From Linanthus parryae (taxonomy: Eukaryota > Streptophyta > Magnoliopsida > Ericales > Polemoniaceae): DNA of 64,000 nt. Both the position numbers and the translations under genes were made by a program. The stretch spans positions 32,787,001-32,851,000 of the forward strand of contig JALGPY010000001.1 of the NCBI GenBank assembly GCA_023055425.1. Direction: 5' to 3'. Positions 1 through 10,262 of the stretch are shown here, piece after piece. Numbering within the stretch: the first letter of the stretch is position 1; every line of letters starts with the position of its first letter. The notes beneath the pieces are model-generated. The model did no database searches. It saw only the letters and a list, made by a program, of their open reading frames with translations, and was not told where the DNA came from.

Positions 1-2
1 TG

Positions 3-2855
3 AGCAGAAACATTATTTCTATTTCTTGTTTGGACAAGGAAGGTTTTATTATTTCAATAAAGAACAATTGTTGTTCCTTTTATTTGAATAATATTCACTA
101 TTTTAGTGCGCAATTATTTAATGGACTTTATGTCCTTGATCTAAGTAATCCTGTCTACAACATTAATACCAAGCGGATTAAAATAAATGATTTAAATCCT
201 GCTTATTTATGGCATTGTCGTTTAGGCCACATAAATGAGAAACGTGTATCTAGACTCCATAAGGATGGATTACTAGACTCATTTGATTTTGAATCATATG
301 AGACATGTGAGGCTTGTTTATTGGGAAAAATGACAAAGTCCCCTTTCAATAAGAAAGGTGAGAGGACTAGTGAGCAATTGGCGCTCATACATACCGATGT
401 GTGTGGGCCATTTGCCACGCCTGCCAGGGGTGGTTACGTCTACTTCATTACATTTACTGATGATTACAGTAGATATGGATTTGTGTACCTTATGAGGGCA
501 AAATCCGAATCCTTTGAAGTGTTCAAAGAATTCAAGAATGAAGTAGAGAAGCAACTTGGCAAAAGTATCAAAGCTCTACGATCGGATCGTGGAGGAGAAT
601 ACTTAAGCCAAGAGTTTGACGACTATCTTAGAGAGTGTGGGATCGTGTCCCAACTCACTCCACCCGGAACGCCACAATGGAATGGCGTGTCCGAGAGGAG
701 GAATCGAACCCTATTGGATATGGTTCGGTCTATGATGTGTCAAACCGATCTTCCATTATCATTTTGGGGCTACGCTCTATTAAGTGCAGCTTTTACCATT
801 AACCGTGTTCCATCTAAATCAGTCATGAAGACACCATATGAGATGTGGAGTGGGAGGCGTCCCACACTGTCGTTCATGAGGATTTGGGGCTGCGATGTCT
901 ATGTAAAACGTTTACAATCAGACAAGCTAGGGCCTAAATCGGATAAGTGTAAATTTGTGGGGTACCCTAAGGAAACTAAGGGATACTACTTCTACAATCC
1001 AACCGAGAACAAAGTGTTTGTTGCTCGGACCGGCGTGTTTCTAGAAAGAGAGTTTGTCTCTAAAGAAGCAAGTGGGAGGAATGTAGAACTTGAAGAAGTT
1101 CAAGAACCACAAATCACTGAACTGATTATGGAACATGAACAGGAATCACAAGCAGTTGTGGATCCACCTGTTCAGGTAACACAAGAGCTTCGTAGATCTA
1201 GTAGAGTGCGCCAGGAACCCGAGAGGTACGGACTTCTCGTAACTGATTCCGGTGACACGATGCTCATAGAAGATGAGCCTACTACCTATGAGGAGGCCAT
1301 GAATGGCCCAGACTCGCAGAAGTGGCTTGAAGCCATGAGATCCGAGATGGAATCCATGTATACCAACAAAGTATGGACTTTGGTGGAACCACCTGATGGG
1401 GCGCGACCCATAGGGTGCAAATGGGTCTTCAAGAAGAAGATCGACATGGATGGTAATGTGATTACCTATAACGGCCGATTGGTGGCTAAAGGATTCAGAC
1501 AGATTCATGGTATTGACTATGATGAAACCTTTTCACCAGTCGCAATGACCAAATCCATCCGAATCCTACTTGCAATTGCAGCATACTACGACTATGAGAT
1601 TTGGCAGATGGATGTCAAAACAGCATTCCTTTATGGGAATCTCCTCGAGGACGTGTATATGATACAGCCGGAGGGTTTTGAGGATCCAAAGCAAGCCAAC
1701 AAAGTCTGTAAGCTGCAACGATCCATTTATGGATTGAAGCAAGCTTCTAGGAGTTGGAATCGACGTTTTGATGAAGTGGTCAAAGAGTTTGGCTTCATCA
1801 GAAACGAAGATGAGTCTTGTGTCTACAAGAAGGTTAGTGGGAGCTCTGTAGCTTTTCTGGTCTTGTATGTGGATGACATACTACTCATTGGAAACGACAT
1901 TCCCATGCTGCAATCTGTGAAAGATTGGCTAGGAAAGTGTTTCTCAATGAAGGACTTAGGGGAAGCAGCCTATATACTCGGTATAAAGATCTATAGAGAT
2001 AGATCTAAGAGGTTGCTAGGCCTAAGTCAAAGTACATATATTGACAAGGTGTTGAAACGGTTCAACATGCAAGATTCCAAGAAGGGATTCTTGCCCATGT
2101 CACATGGAATCACTCTTTCGAAGAGTGGTTGTCCTTCCAATGAGATTGAGAAGGAACGCATGAGTAGGATTCCCTATGCCTCGGCCATAGGGTCCATCAT
2201 GTACGCCATGTTATGTACTAGACCAGATGTGTCATATGCCTTGAGTATGACAAGCAGATACCAATCCAATCCAGGTGAGAGTCACTGGATTGCTGTCAAG
2301 AACATCCTAAAGTACTTGAGAAGAACTAAGGATGCCTTCTTGATGTTTGGCGGTGAGGAAGAGTTGCGTGTAAGGGGTTACACTGATGCAAGCTTCCAAA
2401 CCGATAGAGATGACTTTAGATCACAGTCGGGATATGTGTTTTGCCTGAATGGAGCAGCGGTGAGCTGGAAGAGTTCCAAGCAAGAGACGGTAGCTGATTC
2501 TACAACAGAGGCTGAGTACATTGCTGCAAATGGCGCAGCAAAGGAGGCTGTTTGGATCAGAAAGTTTGTTTCTGAACTTGGTGTGGTCCCTAGCATTGCG
2601 GATCCAGTGGAGTTGTTCTGTGACAACACTGGGGCGATCGCGCAATCAAAGGAACCCAGATCGCACCAGAAGTCCAAGCATGTGCTCAGGAAGTTTCATC
2701 TGATTCGAGATATTATCGATAGAGGAGACGTTCGGATATGCAAGATTCCTACAGATGATAATCTGTCAGACCCGCTTACAAAGCCTCTCACGCAGTGGAA
2801 GCATGAAGGGCACACTAGGAGCATGGGCATACGAGATGCGCCAGATTGGCTCTAG
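3..2855 (+). CDS. Copia gag-pol polyprotein, 3' part (integrase, RT, RNase H)
   Basis: The frame is open from the window edge, so the true start is upstream. Order seen: a gag-pre-integrase region with the integrase zinc site (CRLGH, then CEACLLGK), an integrase core with Asp in HTDVCGPF, Asp in LRSDRGGEY and Glu in NGVSERRN, the copia reverse transcriptase with DVKTAFLYGN, YGLKQASRSW and the catalytic LYVDDILL, then RNase H with YTDASF, the STTEAEY motif and LFCDN. The frame ends at TAG 2853-2855, just before the polypurine tract and LTR. The Pol order integrase before RT defines Ty1/copia. About 950 codons are uninterrupted, so this part could be functional; gag and protease are not visible here. 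Confidence 0.95.
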   Translation, partial: SRNIISISCLDKEGFIISIKNNCCSFYLNNIHYFSAQLFNGLYVLDLSNPVYNINTKRIKINDLNPAYLWHCRLGHINEKRVSRLHKDGLLDSFDFESYETCEACLLGKMTKSPFNKKGERTSEQLALIHTDVCGPFATPARGGYVYFITFTDDYSRYGFVYLMRAKSESFEVFKEFKNEVEKQLGKSIKALRSDRGGEYLSQEFDDYLRECGIVSQLTPPGTPQWNGVSERRNRTLLDMVRSMMCQTDLPLSFWGYALLSAAFTINRVPSKSVMKTPYEMWSGRRPTLSFMRIWGCDVYVKRLQSDKLGPKSDKCKFVGYPKETKGYYFYNPTENKVFVARTGVFLEREFVSKEASGRNVELEEVQEPQITELIMEHEQESQAVVDPPVQVTQELRRSSRVRQEPERYGLLVTDSGDTMLIEDEPTTYEEAMNGPDSQKWLEAMRSEMESMYTNKVWTLVEPPDGARPIGCKWVFKKKIDMDGNVITYNGRLVAKGFRQIHGIDYDETFSPVAMTKSIRILLAIAAYYDYEIWQMDVKTAFLYGNLLEDVYMIQPEGFEDPKQANKVCKLQRSIYGLKQASRSWNRRFDEVVKEFGFIRNEDESCVYKKVSGSSVAFLVLYVDDILLIGNDIPMLQSVKDWLGKCFSMKDLGEAAYILGIKIYRDRSKRLLGLSQSTYIDKVLKRFNMQDSKKGFLPMSHGITLSKSGCPSNEIEKERMSRIPYASAIGSIMYAMLCTRPDVSYALSMTSRYQSNPGESHWIAVKNILKYLRRTKDAFLMFGGEEELRVRGYTDASFQTDRDDFRSQSGYVFCLNGAAVSWKSSKQETVADSTTEAEYIAANGAAKEAVWIRKFVSELGVVPSIADPVELFCDNTGAIAQSKEPRSHQKSKHVLRKFHLIRDIIDRGDVRICKIPTDDNLSDPLTKPLTQWKHEGHTRSMGIRDAPDWL

Positions 2856-2869
2856 TGCAAGTGGGAGAC
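2856..2869 (+). promoter_or_regulatory. Polypurine tract of C1
   Basis: Purine-rich tgcaagtgggagac lies between the pol stop codon and the first base of the 3' LTR. This is the position of the plus-strand primer in copia elements. Confidence 0.8.
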
Positions 2870-4299
2870 TGTTGGAATAGATGCCCTAGAGGCAATCTAG
2901 TTTAGTATGAATTTGTAATTGGCTAGAAATTCATTTATTATTTATTGGATATTTAATATAATGAAGTCCTTAGATTTACAATTGTGTTGTTTATCTTAAA
3001 TATCCCTAGTCAAGTATAATGATTAAATGGGACAATCATCTATAGACTAGTATGGGGTTGGATTGATATGGAGATATCACGATCCAACACATAGGTGTGC
3101 ATTACGGAATGTTGCACTGGATTGACCCATTACCGAGAAGGCTACATATACGTTATGTTGAGTCACAAGTGCTTCTCGGGTACAATGGTATTGTCATCCT
3201 TAGACTTGAAGTCACTAGATATTCTAGTTGTGGATCATTGTGATCTTGGTAGCGTTAAACGCTACACCGTAACTGGGTAGTTATAAAGGCGTGTACTGGA
3301 TACAATGAGAAGCAAGCTTAGAGATCGTAGTGGACGTAGAGAGGATTTGCCCCTCCCACATAACGGGAGCAAGTATCCAAGGCCACTCGAGGATAGTGCT
3401 TATAGAATGTCTGGCCAGACTCAAATAAATCAATATATGGGATATTGATGTTATTTGCACGAATAAGGCTATTCCATGGATCGAGAAACTAGGGATTGGA
3501 TATACGAGTGTGACTTGTATGTCTCGTGTCCAATCCGGATATGGAGGCAAAGGGATGAGACAATTACTTGTACAAGGTTGTCTAGATGACTATTCTATTA
3601 GTTGGCTAGAATGGATGTTTTGCTAGAAACCGCTCCATATTAGCAAAGAGTTGCTACCAACTAGATAGAACCTATGGGGTCACACGCTATATAGAGTTGT
3701 ACTAGATTGTGGAATTAATTAATTGGATTAATTAATTAGAAGGATCACTTTGCAAACCCTTGCAAACTTAGTAGGGACTAATTTGCAAGGAAGGGACTAA
3801 ATTGAACTCTAGTAGGACTAGAATAAGTCCTTTAGGTAGTTGACAAGGAGTTGTTGGACTATATAAAGGACCCTCCTCCTTCCTTCCCTACACACTTTTA
3901 TGCTCTAGAGAGAACATAACAAGAGTAGGAGAGAACAAAGGAGAGAGAGAGAGCAAGCAAAGAGGGACGCCGCCCCCCTTGCCGCCGCCCCTTGTCCCCG
4001 ACGCCACAAAGGGCCGAACCCCCTTTTGTGCTTCGTTTTGCGTGATTCCTTCACCCTCCTTTCAATCCGGGCTAGCACCAAGGAGATTGGAGATCTAGGA
4101 ACAACTCTAGGCGTGGATCAACTATAGAGAACGTGACACTATTCGCGTTTGAAGTCATCAAGGAGAACCCAAAGGTGTGTTTATGATTTCTTACCTTTAC
4201 TATCGTTATGCATCTAGACTTGTGATCCTTGGAGGGTTTTGCATGGTTGTTTGTTTGATTATGCTTCCGTTTGCGCGATCCATGAATCAAAACCCTACA
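2870..4299 (+). repeat. 3' LTR of copia C1
   Basis: A 1430-bp LTR with TG...CA ends. It is recognisably the same family as the LTR at 20090-21499, which shares the start TTGGAATAGAT and the end AAAACCCTACA and in that copy is followed by a methionine-tRNA primer site. It contains a TATA box and, downstream, a GC-rich purine/cytosine leader with gagagagagagagc, typical of an R-U5 region. Short frames inside it are not genes. Confidence 0.92.
3860..3867 (+). promoter_or_regulatory. TATA box in the C1 LTR
   Basis: TATATAAA in the context ggactatataaaggacc, about 430 bases before the LTR end. The C2 LTR has the matching ggactatataacgg near 21076. It is the likely core promoter of the element; the start site is not determined. 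Confidence 0.7.
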
Positions 4300-5014
4300 G
4301 ATTCGACCCTGCATCACGAGCTCCATCACAAGAGACCAAGACTGCATTTGTCCCTATGTTCTCCGAAACCTCTGGGTTTTTATTTGTGACTAGTTGCGCA
4401 GTGGGATTGTTCTCCCATAGAACCTTCAATTCCTCAAGTCTCTGTTGAATGTCAGAGATGATGTGATCATCCCTAACTGCCACCCCTTTAAAAATTTGCA
4501 TGTTTCGGGCATTCCTTAATTCCCATAGAAGGAAGCAAATGACTTCTCTGTGTTCTACGGAAGCTTTACAGAGAAGATTCGCAATCCAAAATTTGAAACT
4601 AATCTGAATTTTCAGTTTTTCCGGATCAAAATTCATACCTGCCCAAATTTTCTTCATACGATAACATTGTGAGAATAAATGACTCTCAGATTCCCCATAG
4701 CTTCGACAGAACACACATACATTCTCAACTTGAATTCCACGGCGGGTTAGATTACTAGCTGTTGGAAGCGATTCGTGAAAGCACCTCCATATGAAATGGA
4801 GAATCTTCTTTGGGATCTTGATTTTCCAAAGTATGTTGAAAAAATTATCCCATCTTTCGTCAACAGGTCTACTTGAATCATTGTCAATAGTTCTCACCGC
4901 TAAGTCATAGCCAGATTTGACCGTATATACTCCTTTGTCCTCATAATGCCAAATAATTCTATCCGGCCTTGGGTTGGTCGGGATAGGAATATTTGCTATA
5001 GCATGAACATCCAC
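4300..5014 (-). pseudogene. LINE ORF2, zf-RVT domain and start of RNase H
   Basis: It encodes the zinc-binding RT region: FIWRCFHESLPTASNL, then CVFCRSYGESESHLFSQC (C-x2-C ... H-x4-C), followed by the linker MKKIWAG and FLLWELRNARN. The final residues include SCDGA, which matches the first catalytic Asp of the plant LINE RNase H domain. The coding similarity stops where the copia LTR begins, so the rest of RNase H should lie beyond C1, outside the window. Confidence 0.85.
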
Positions 5015-5109
5015 ATCTCAAAGGAAAATTTTCAAGTAACCAGAGTTCCATGTCCGATCTGGATTCATAAAACAGCCCACTAACGGGGTGAAATTGACAT
5101 TAGGGGTGA

Positions 5110-5455
5110 TTATTTTGAAATTTCGTGAGTTGGAATCCACGGATCTCCCAAAGAAATTGAGCTCCCATTCCCAATGCTCCATCTAACCCCTTTCTTCAAC
5201 AGTTTCAATCCGAACATAATACTCCTCCAAGCGAAGGATGGTGCTCCGCCTATCTCAGCCAACAATAAAGAAGAGTTTGCGAAATATTTCGCTTTCAGTA
5301 CTCTACTCAGTAAAGAGTTTGAATTTTGAAGAATCCTCCACCCTTGTTTGGCCAAAAGAGCTTGGTTGAACTCTTTTATCTTCTTGAATCCCAGACCTCC
5401 ATTACTCCTTGAGGCTTGCATCTTGTCCCATGCCCGCCAGCTAATTCCTCTTTCC
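5110..5455 (-). pseudogene. LINE ORF2, RT C-terminal segment
   Basis: Continuation of ORF2 beyond the inserted MULE-type element. It has the motifs ISWRAWDKM, GGLGFKKIKEFNQALL, KQGWRI, LLSRVLKAKYF, SFAWRSIM and WSIGNGSSISLGDPW, which normally sit between the RT core and zf-RVT. It shares the RT frame once the 736-bp insert and its 9-bp duplication are discounted. A TAA ends the frame near 5110, and the next domain is in another frame, so at least one frameshift lies around 5015-5110. Confidence 0.85.
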
Positions 5456-5553
5456 AAGGTTTTCAGGATCGTGATCCTAGGTAGGATCGAACAGTGCCCC
5501 ACATGATCGAGGATCTTAGGATCGGATCGGATCGTAAGATCCTACCAAAACTG

Positions 5554-5586
<33 letters not shown>

Positions 5587-6191
5587 TATTAATTTTGTGA
5601 CTACTTATACTACTTATTCTCAAGTTTTTAATGTTACGAAAATGTCAATATACAACCTCAAGACATAATATATCATAGACACATCATCACCATAATTAAT
5701 CTCATCATAAATTCATAACATAAAGCATAAGGTGGCTGCCTTGCTGGAGTCCGGCGACCTTGCTGGAGGCCGGCGATGGTGGCTGCGCAGTCGTCGTAGT
5801 CGCCTAACGCCTCTGCTTATTCGTTGTGCCCTTTTCTTCTCAATTTCTAAGTCGTAAGTAACAAAAAATCTTATCCAGATTTGAGAAATATTTGACCTAA
5901 GGTACGTTTTTTTTTTTTTTTGCCTTTTAGGTCAATTATTATTAGTATAACAACTAGCCTAAGCCCAAAAATTTATTTTTTTTTCAATTAGCTGATCCAA
6001 CAAAAAGGCCCAAAAGGAAAGAAGGGTGGGATCGGTGGGATCGTAAGATTCTATCCGATCCTACGATTTTGCTCGTGATCCCACATGATCCCACCAGAAA
6101 ACGATTTTTCACATGATCCGAATCGCAGGTCCCCTCCTGGATCGTAGGATCGTAAGATCCCACGATCCGGATCGCGATCCTGACAACATTG
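5456..6191. mobile_element. Non-autonomous MULE-type element in the LINE
   Basis: A 736-bp insert flanked by a perfect 9-bp duplication, cctctttcc, at 5447-5455 and 6192-6200. Its ends form an imperfect inverted repeat of about 16 bp (AAGGTTTTCAGGATCG against AATGTTGTCAGGATCG). Both ends carry many GGATCG/CGATCC subterminal repeats, and there is a TA-rich stretch near 5550-5585. Removing the insert with one duplication brings the two halves of the LINE RT back into one frame, which confirms the borders. There is no transposase. The 9-bp duplication points to Mutator-like elements; an 8-bp hAT reading is less likely. Confidence 0.85.
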
Positions 6192-7669
6192 CCTCTTTCC
6201 TTGTCTTGTTTTGACCACCAAAATTGTCTAATAAGTGATTCAATCCTGTCACAAACACCATCTGGTAATGTAAAGCAAGACATAGTATATGTAGGGATAG
6301 CTTGCGCGACTGCTTTGACTAGAACTTCCTTCCCTGCGATAGACAAGGTTTTCTCTTTCCATCCTTTTAGCTTGCTAATTAATCTGGTGACCAGGAATTT
6401 GGAAGTTAGCGACTTATTCCTCCCCATTGTGGTGGGAAGTCCTAAGTATTTGTCATACTTGTCAACTTCCTGAACTCCAATCACTTCCAAAAGAGCACTT
6501 CTGGTTTGGTTAGGAACTCCACTAGAAAAGACCATAGCCGATTTATCTAGGTTGATTTCCTGGCCCGTAGCTTTTCCATACTCCGCAATTAGTTCCAACA
6601 GATGATTAATGTTATCCAGCGTTGCACCTGTAAAAAACAACGAATCGTCAGCAAAAAATAGGTGGGAGACCACTGGTCCTCCCCTAGACGCCGATACACC
6701 CTCCAACCGACCCTCCAAAACAGCCTTAGTAACTGATCTTGATAGGAACTCACTGCAGATTAGAAACAGGTACGGGGAAATAGGGCAACCTTGACGTAAA
6801 CCTCGTTCCGGGATCACTTTACCAACTACTGCCCCATTACGGACAAAGGAGTAATTAACCGTTGAAATGCATCTGTAAATCAGTGAAATAAAGCTAGGGC
6901 CGAACCCTATATGTTCAAGTGCCGTCTTGACAAAATTCCATTCCACTCTGTCGTATGCTTTACTCATGTCCACCTTTAGAGCTACGAATCCCCGTTTTCC
7001 TTTCTTTCTGGTTTTGAGGGAGTGAATGACCCCAAAAGAAGTAAGAATGTTGTCGGTGATCAATCTACCAGGGACGAAAGCACTTTGGTTCTCCGCTATC
7101 AAACCCGGAAGCAGTTTCTTAAGCCTGTTTGCAGCTGCTTTCGAAACAATCTTATAAATAACCGTGCATAAGCTTATCGGACGGTAATCACTAGATTTCC
7201 TTGGTTGCTTTATCTTGGGGATAAGGGCTATCAGAGTAGTATTAAATCTTGTCAAGTCCGCACCTTCATTCAATATACCAAGCACTGTAGTTGTTACCTG
7301 GTCTCCAACTATATGCCAGTATTTCTGAAAAAACCCCGCATTGAAACCATCTTCACCCGGCGCTTTGTCAGGTGCCATCTGAAAAAGCGCAGTCTTTACT
7401 TCTAGCGCAGTATAAGGGTTGTCCATCATGTCACGGTCTGCATCTGAAATTCTATCTTCCATACAATCTAGTACAGTTCTAATATCATGCTCACTAGGAT
7501 TAGAAGATGTAAAGAGATTCGAAAAATAATCTTCCAATACCTTGACAGTCTGCGTAGGATCCGAGACCCATTCACCTGCAACGTTCTCTATCCCTTGAAA
7601 GCTGTTTCTTGCCCTCCTAATTGTTGCTCTCTGATGGAAAAATCTGGTATTTTGGTCCCCATGCTTCAA
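6192..7669 (-). pseudogene. LINE ORF2, reverse transcriptase domain
   Basis: In the same frame as the endonuclease after the TAG. Recognisable motifs are KHGDQNTRFFH, APGEDGFNAGFF, IALIPK, YRPISLC, DMSKAYDRVEW, GLRQGCPISPYLF and the catalytic HLFFADDSLFF, followed by QEINLDKS and YLGLPTTMGR. This is the RVT_1 domain of plant L1-type elements. The frame reads into unrelated sequence after the Asp-Lys-Glu-Arg-Gly codons because a DNA element is inserted at 6191/6192; the RT continues on the far side at 5446. Confidence 0.9.
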
Positions 7670-8707
7670 CTATTCAGTACGTGACCGTTGAGACCACATA
7701 ATTTCTTCTCTTTTAAGCAACTCATTAAACTCTTTCTTCAAGTAGTTCTTCTCATTAATCACCTCATTGGTTTGAGCCCTTTGTTGAATCAACTCCAACC
7801 TCTGTCTGACTTGTGTTATCCTCCTTCTGACGCTGCCGAAGACATTCTTGTCCCACCCTTTACAGTTCTCCGCCGTGTGGTGTAACTGTAGCTTCATATC
7901 CAAACCGGCTGAGTCTACCCAGCTGTTCCGAATCAGGTCGTCGAAACCTTCATGAGTAGCCCACATCTTCTCAAATTGGAATCGTCTTGTCGGTTTGAAA
8001 GTTTTCTGAGTCCAGTCCAGCAAGATAGGTGAATGTTCCGAATTGGGATCGTATAAATGTTGCACCCGAGCCCCTCTAAATTTATCCATCCAAGTAGGGT
8101 TTGCCACAACCCTGTCAAGTCTCTCCCTTATATTGTCTTCTTCAACCTGATTGTTAGTCCAAGTAAAAGGGTTTCCCAAAAAACCCAGAACAAGCAAATC
8201 CAAATCATTTAAAACAGAACGAAACTGAGTTAACTGACCGTAACTTACGCCCAAACCTCCTTCTTTTTCCGCAAAAGTTGCTACCGCATTAAAGTCTCCG
8301 GCAACACACCACGGAAAATCAGGTCGCGGCGAAATTCGTCTGAGCAGTTCCCAGGAATGGTGTCTGTCCTCTCTATTCGGATCGCCATAAAAACCAGTTA
8401 ATCTCCATGAAAAGTCATCCTCCCTCTCAGTAATCGTAACATCAATGTATCGATCATCAGCTCTGTTAAAATGAACATGATAGCTGTCCTTCCATAACAA
8501 AGCCAGGCCCCCACTTCTTCCTCTACTTGCTACCGCAAAACATCTTGCATACCCCAACTTACACCGTACCCTCTCCATGTCACACTTACTTGATTTTGTC
8601 TCGATGAGAAAAACCAAGCCGGGATTATGTCGCTTCACCAAATCGCGAAGCGATAGGAACGTGCTCGGGTTCCCGAGTCCCCACACGTTCCAACAAAGTA
8701 GACTCAT
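7670..8707 (-). pseudogene. LINE ORF2, apurinic-type endonuclease domain
   Basis: The frame starts MSLLCWNVWGLGNPST, the usual N-terminus of plant LINE ORF2 endonucleases (exonuclease/endonuclease/phosphatase fold). Expected motifs follow: Glu in FLIETKS, GLALLWK, LTGFYGDP, AGDFNAV (catalytic Asp and Asn), FTWTN and the terminal SEHSPILL with its His. The enzyme nicks target DNA to prime reverse transcription. The frame ends at TAG 7670-7672, exactly where the family normally has Trp in a conserved W-L-x-x-GD-x-N motif; the RT frame continues directly after it in the same phase. I read this as a nonsense mutation in one ORF2. Confidence 0.88.
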
Positions 8708-9699
8708 TGTGCTTGGCGGGAGTGCACCGCACTCGCCGCCATTAATGTAGTAGGGGTCTTTACGGCACCCAATTCCGACGAAGTTTCACCTTCATTACTC
8801 AAACCACCCTCTCCCCTTCCCCTTCCACGCCCCCTCCCTCTTCCTCTCCCACGGCTAGCACTGTGATGAGCAGCTAAGTTGTTAGCAAGTATCGATTTAG
8901 CCTTTGGGTTGGGACTTAGTGAGGTATCACTGCTCTTCCTTTTTGAGTTAATTATCGCCGAAGCATGGGAAGCAGCCTGTTTACCACGGTCTGCTCTTGG
9001 GTTGGGTAGGGTATATTCATCATCCAAATTTAGCGGGTTGTTAAAAACAGCCATGGACTCATCCCCTTTTTCATGTTCTAGCTCCATATCTTCCGATCCC
9101 CAATCACTATCTTCACCTTCATTATCTTTCCCTTCGCTATCATGCAATCCTTGCAGCCCTTCCATGTCCCCTGTCTGGCCTTCTTCCTTGTTTTCGGAGC
9201 TATGTTGTTTATTGATCTCACTCTCTACTTCTTGGTTTCCCAGATTGTCTTTGGGGAAGTCCTGCTGGCGGCTAACCCCCTCCGTGGCCTTCTTCCTTCT
9301 CGGAGGTGGTCTGAATGTAAGCCAAAAGCCATAACCAGGTTCAAACTTCAATTTATCATCTTTACTAACAGTTCAGCAAGCCTCACTGTTATGGGTAATG
9401 CAACCACACCACTCGCATAGAGACGGGATTTTTTCATAGCGATAATCAACCCAGAGTAGTTCATCGAGTATTCTGAAATTGCCTCCTTGCAATAAAGAAG
9501 ATTCTTTATGAAAATAAACCCTAGCACGAACGTACTCACCTCCATCGCTAATACGGACTGTAGTGTCGACCTCTGAGACTCTTCCCACTCTTCTCGCGAC
9601 TCTGCGAATATCTAGTGCACATATTAACTTGGCACTATTCTCATAGTGCTCATTCCAAGACAAAATTTTTGAGTAGATTTTTGTCCATTCAGCCTCCAT
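8704..9699 (-). pseudogene. LINE ORF1 (nucleic-acid-binding, zinc knuckle), broken
   Basis: The N-terminal 108 residues end in a CX2CX4HX4C zinc knuckle (LCEWCGCITHNSEAC), as in plant LINE ORF1 proteins (zf-CCHC_4 type). An in-frame TGA at 9373-9375 follows directly. The same frame then continues to 8704 through an acidic, low-complexity tail with an RGRGRGRGRG run near the C-terminus. ORF1 proteins of this type bind the element RNA. The start at 9699 is the first available Met and probably not the ancestral one. The ORF1 stop TGA overlaps the ORF2 start in an ATGA at 8704-8707. Confidence 0.8.
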
Positions 9700-9989
9700 A
9701 TCTCCATTCTTTATTTTTTTAGGAGAAATGGAGATTTAGCCTCAAACCAATTCTACGTTAAATTTTAAACTAATATATATATATATATCAATTTCTCCAT
9801 TTATAGAGAATGTAGATTTTTTTCTCAATTGATTAACTACAAACTTAATTCAAAAACTATAAATTCTAATTTGGACATATTTTCGACAACTTGATTTTAA
9901 TATGTCAACCTAGTTACAGTATGATAAAATCATGCATCAAAGACAGTTTGTTCGATGACTACAATTTCATAAAAAAAAAACAAAATCTC
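9700..9989. other. AT-rich spacer, no gene seen
   Basis: AT-rich DNA beyond the LINE 5' edge. It holds a small inverted motif (tctccattc...gaaatggaga at about 9701-9735) and a TA dinucleotide run near 9772-9788. No coding signal was found. Confidence 0.5.
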
Positions 9990-9996
9990 ATTCATC

Positions 9997-10262
9997 TAGG
10001 GCCGGCCCCATCCACTAACCGGATTAGGTGTTCGCCTAGGGCCCCATTTTTAAGGAGTCCCGTAGTATTTTTTCAGGAGTAGTGGGTAAGGTTTATGTCC
10101 ACCACATTTTTTACGGGTTAAAAACCCGAACTATTAATAAAACACGAGGTATAAGTCGCCCTACAACTAAGTAGGTTTTTTTATTTACAGTTATGTTTAC
10201 GGTAAAAGGAGCCTCACTTTCAACTATTGCCTAGTGCCTATAAAAGTCTAGGACCGGCCCTG
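9997..10262. mobile_element. hAT-type MITE
   Basis: A small element of about 265 bp with inverted ends AGGGCCGGCCC on the left and, read inward from the right, CAGGGCCGGTCC. It is flanked by attcatct / attcatca (9990-9997 and 10263-10270), an 8-bp duplication with one difference. Ends of CAGGGCCGG type and an 8-bp duplication fit plant hAT MITEs. There is no coding capacity. Confidence 0.75.

Larger units (their letters stand above)
1..4299 (+). mobile_element. Ty1/copia retrotransposon C1, 3' part
   Basis: Right-hand part of a Ty1/copia element. It contains the end of the gag-pol frame, a polypurine tract and a complete 3' LTR starting TGTTGGAATAG and ending in CCCTACA. The 5' LTR, gag and protease lie to the left of the window. 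The right edge falls inside the RNase H region of a minus-strand LINE, so C1 inserted into that LINE; the bases just after the LTR (gattc, 4300-4304) should be one copy of its target-site duplication. The open pol frame suggests a fairly recent insertion. A decayed relative (C2) lies at 17481-21499. Confidence 0.95.
4300..9699 (-). mobile_element. L1-type LINE retrotransposon, interrupted
   Basis: A minus-strand non-LTR retrotransposon with ORF1 (zinc knuckle), endonuclease, reverse transcriptase, the zf-RVT cysteine/histidine domain and the first residues of RNase H, in that order. Its 3' end is cut by copia C1 at 4299/4300 and should continue left of the window. Its body is split by a MULE-type element at 5456-6191. 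The 5' end near 9699 starts within ORF1, so the DUF4283-like N-terminus usual in this family is missing or degraded. It carries in-frame stops and at least one frameshift, so it is inactive. Confidence 0.92.

Noticed and set aside
4177..4448. Two overlapping short plus-strand frames at the C1/LINE junction
   Set aside because: They straddle the LTR end and antisense LINE sequence, with no similarity of their own.
5464..6184. hAT reading of the insert in the LINE (CAGG...CCTG ends)
   Set aside because: With those ends the flanks show no duplication, whereas moving out a few bases gives a perfect 9-bp duplication and restores the LINE frame, so a MULE is preferred.
8879..9334. 151-residue plus-strand Ser/Leu-rich frame
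   Set aside because: Antisense shadow of the acidic, repetitive LINE ORF1 tail.
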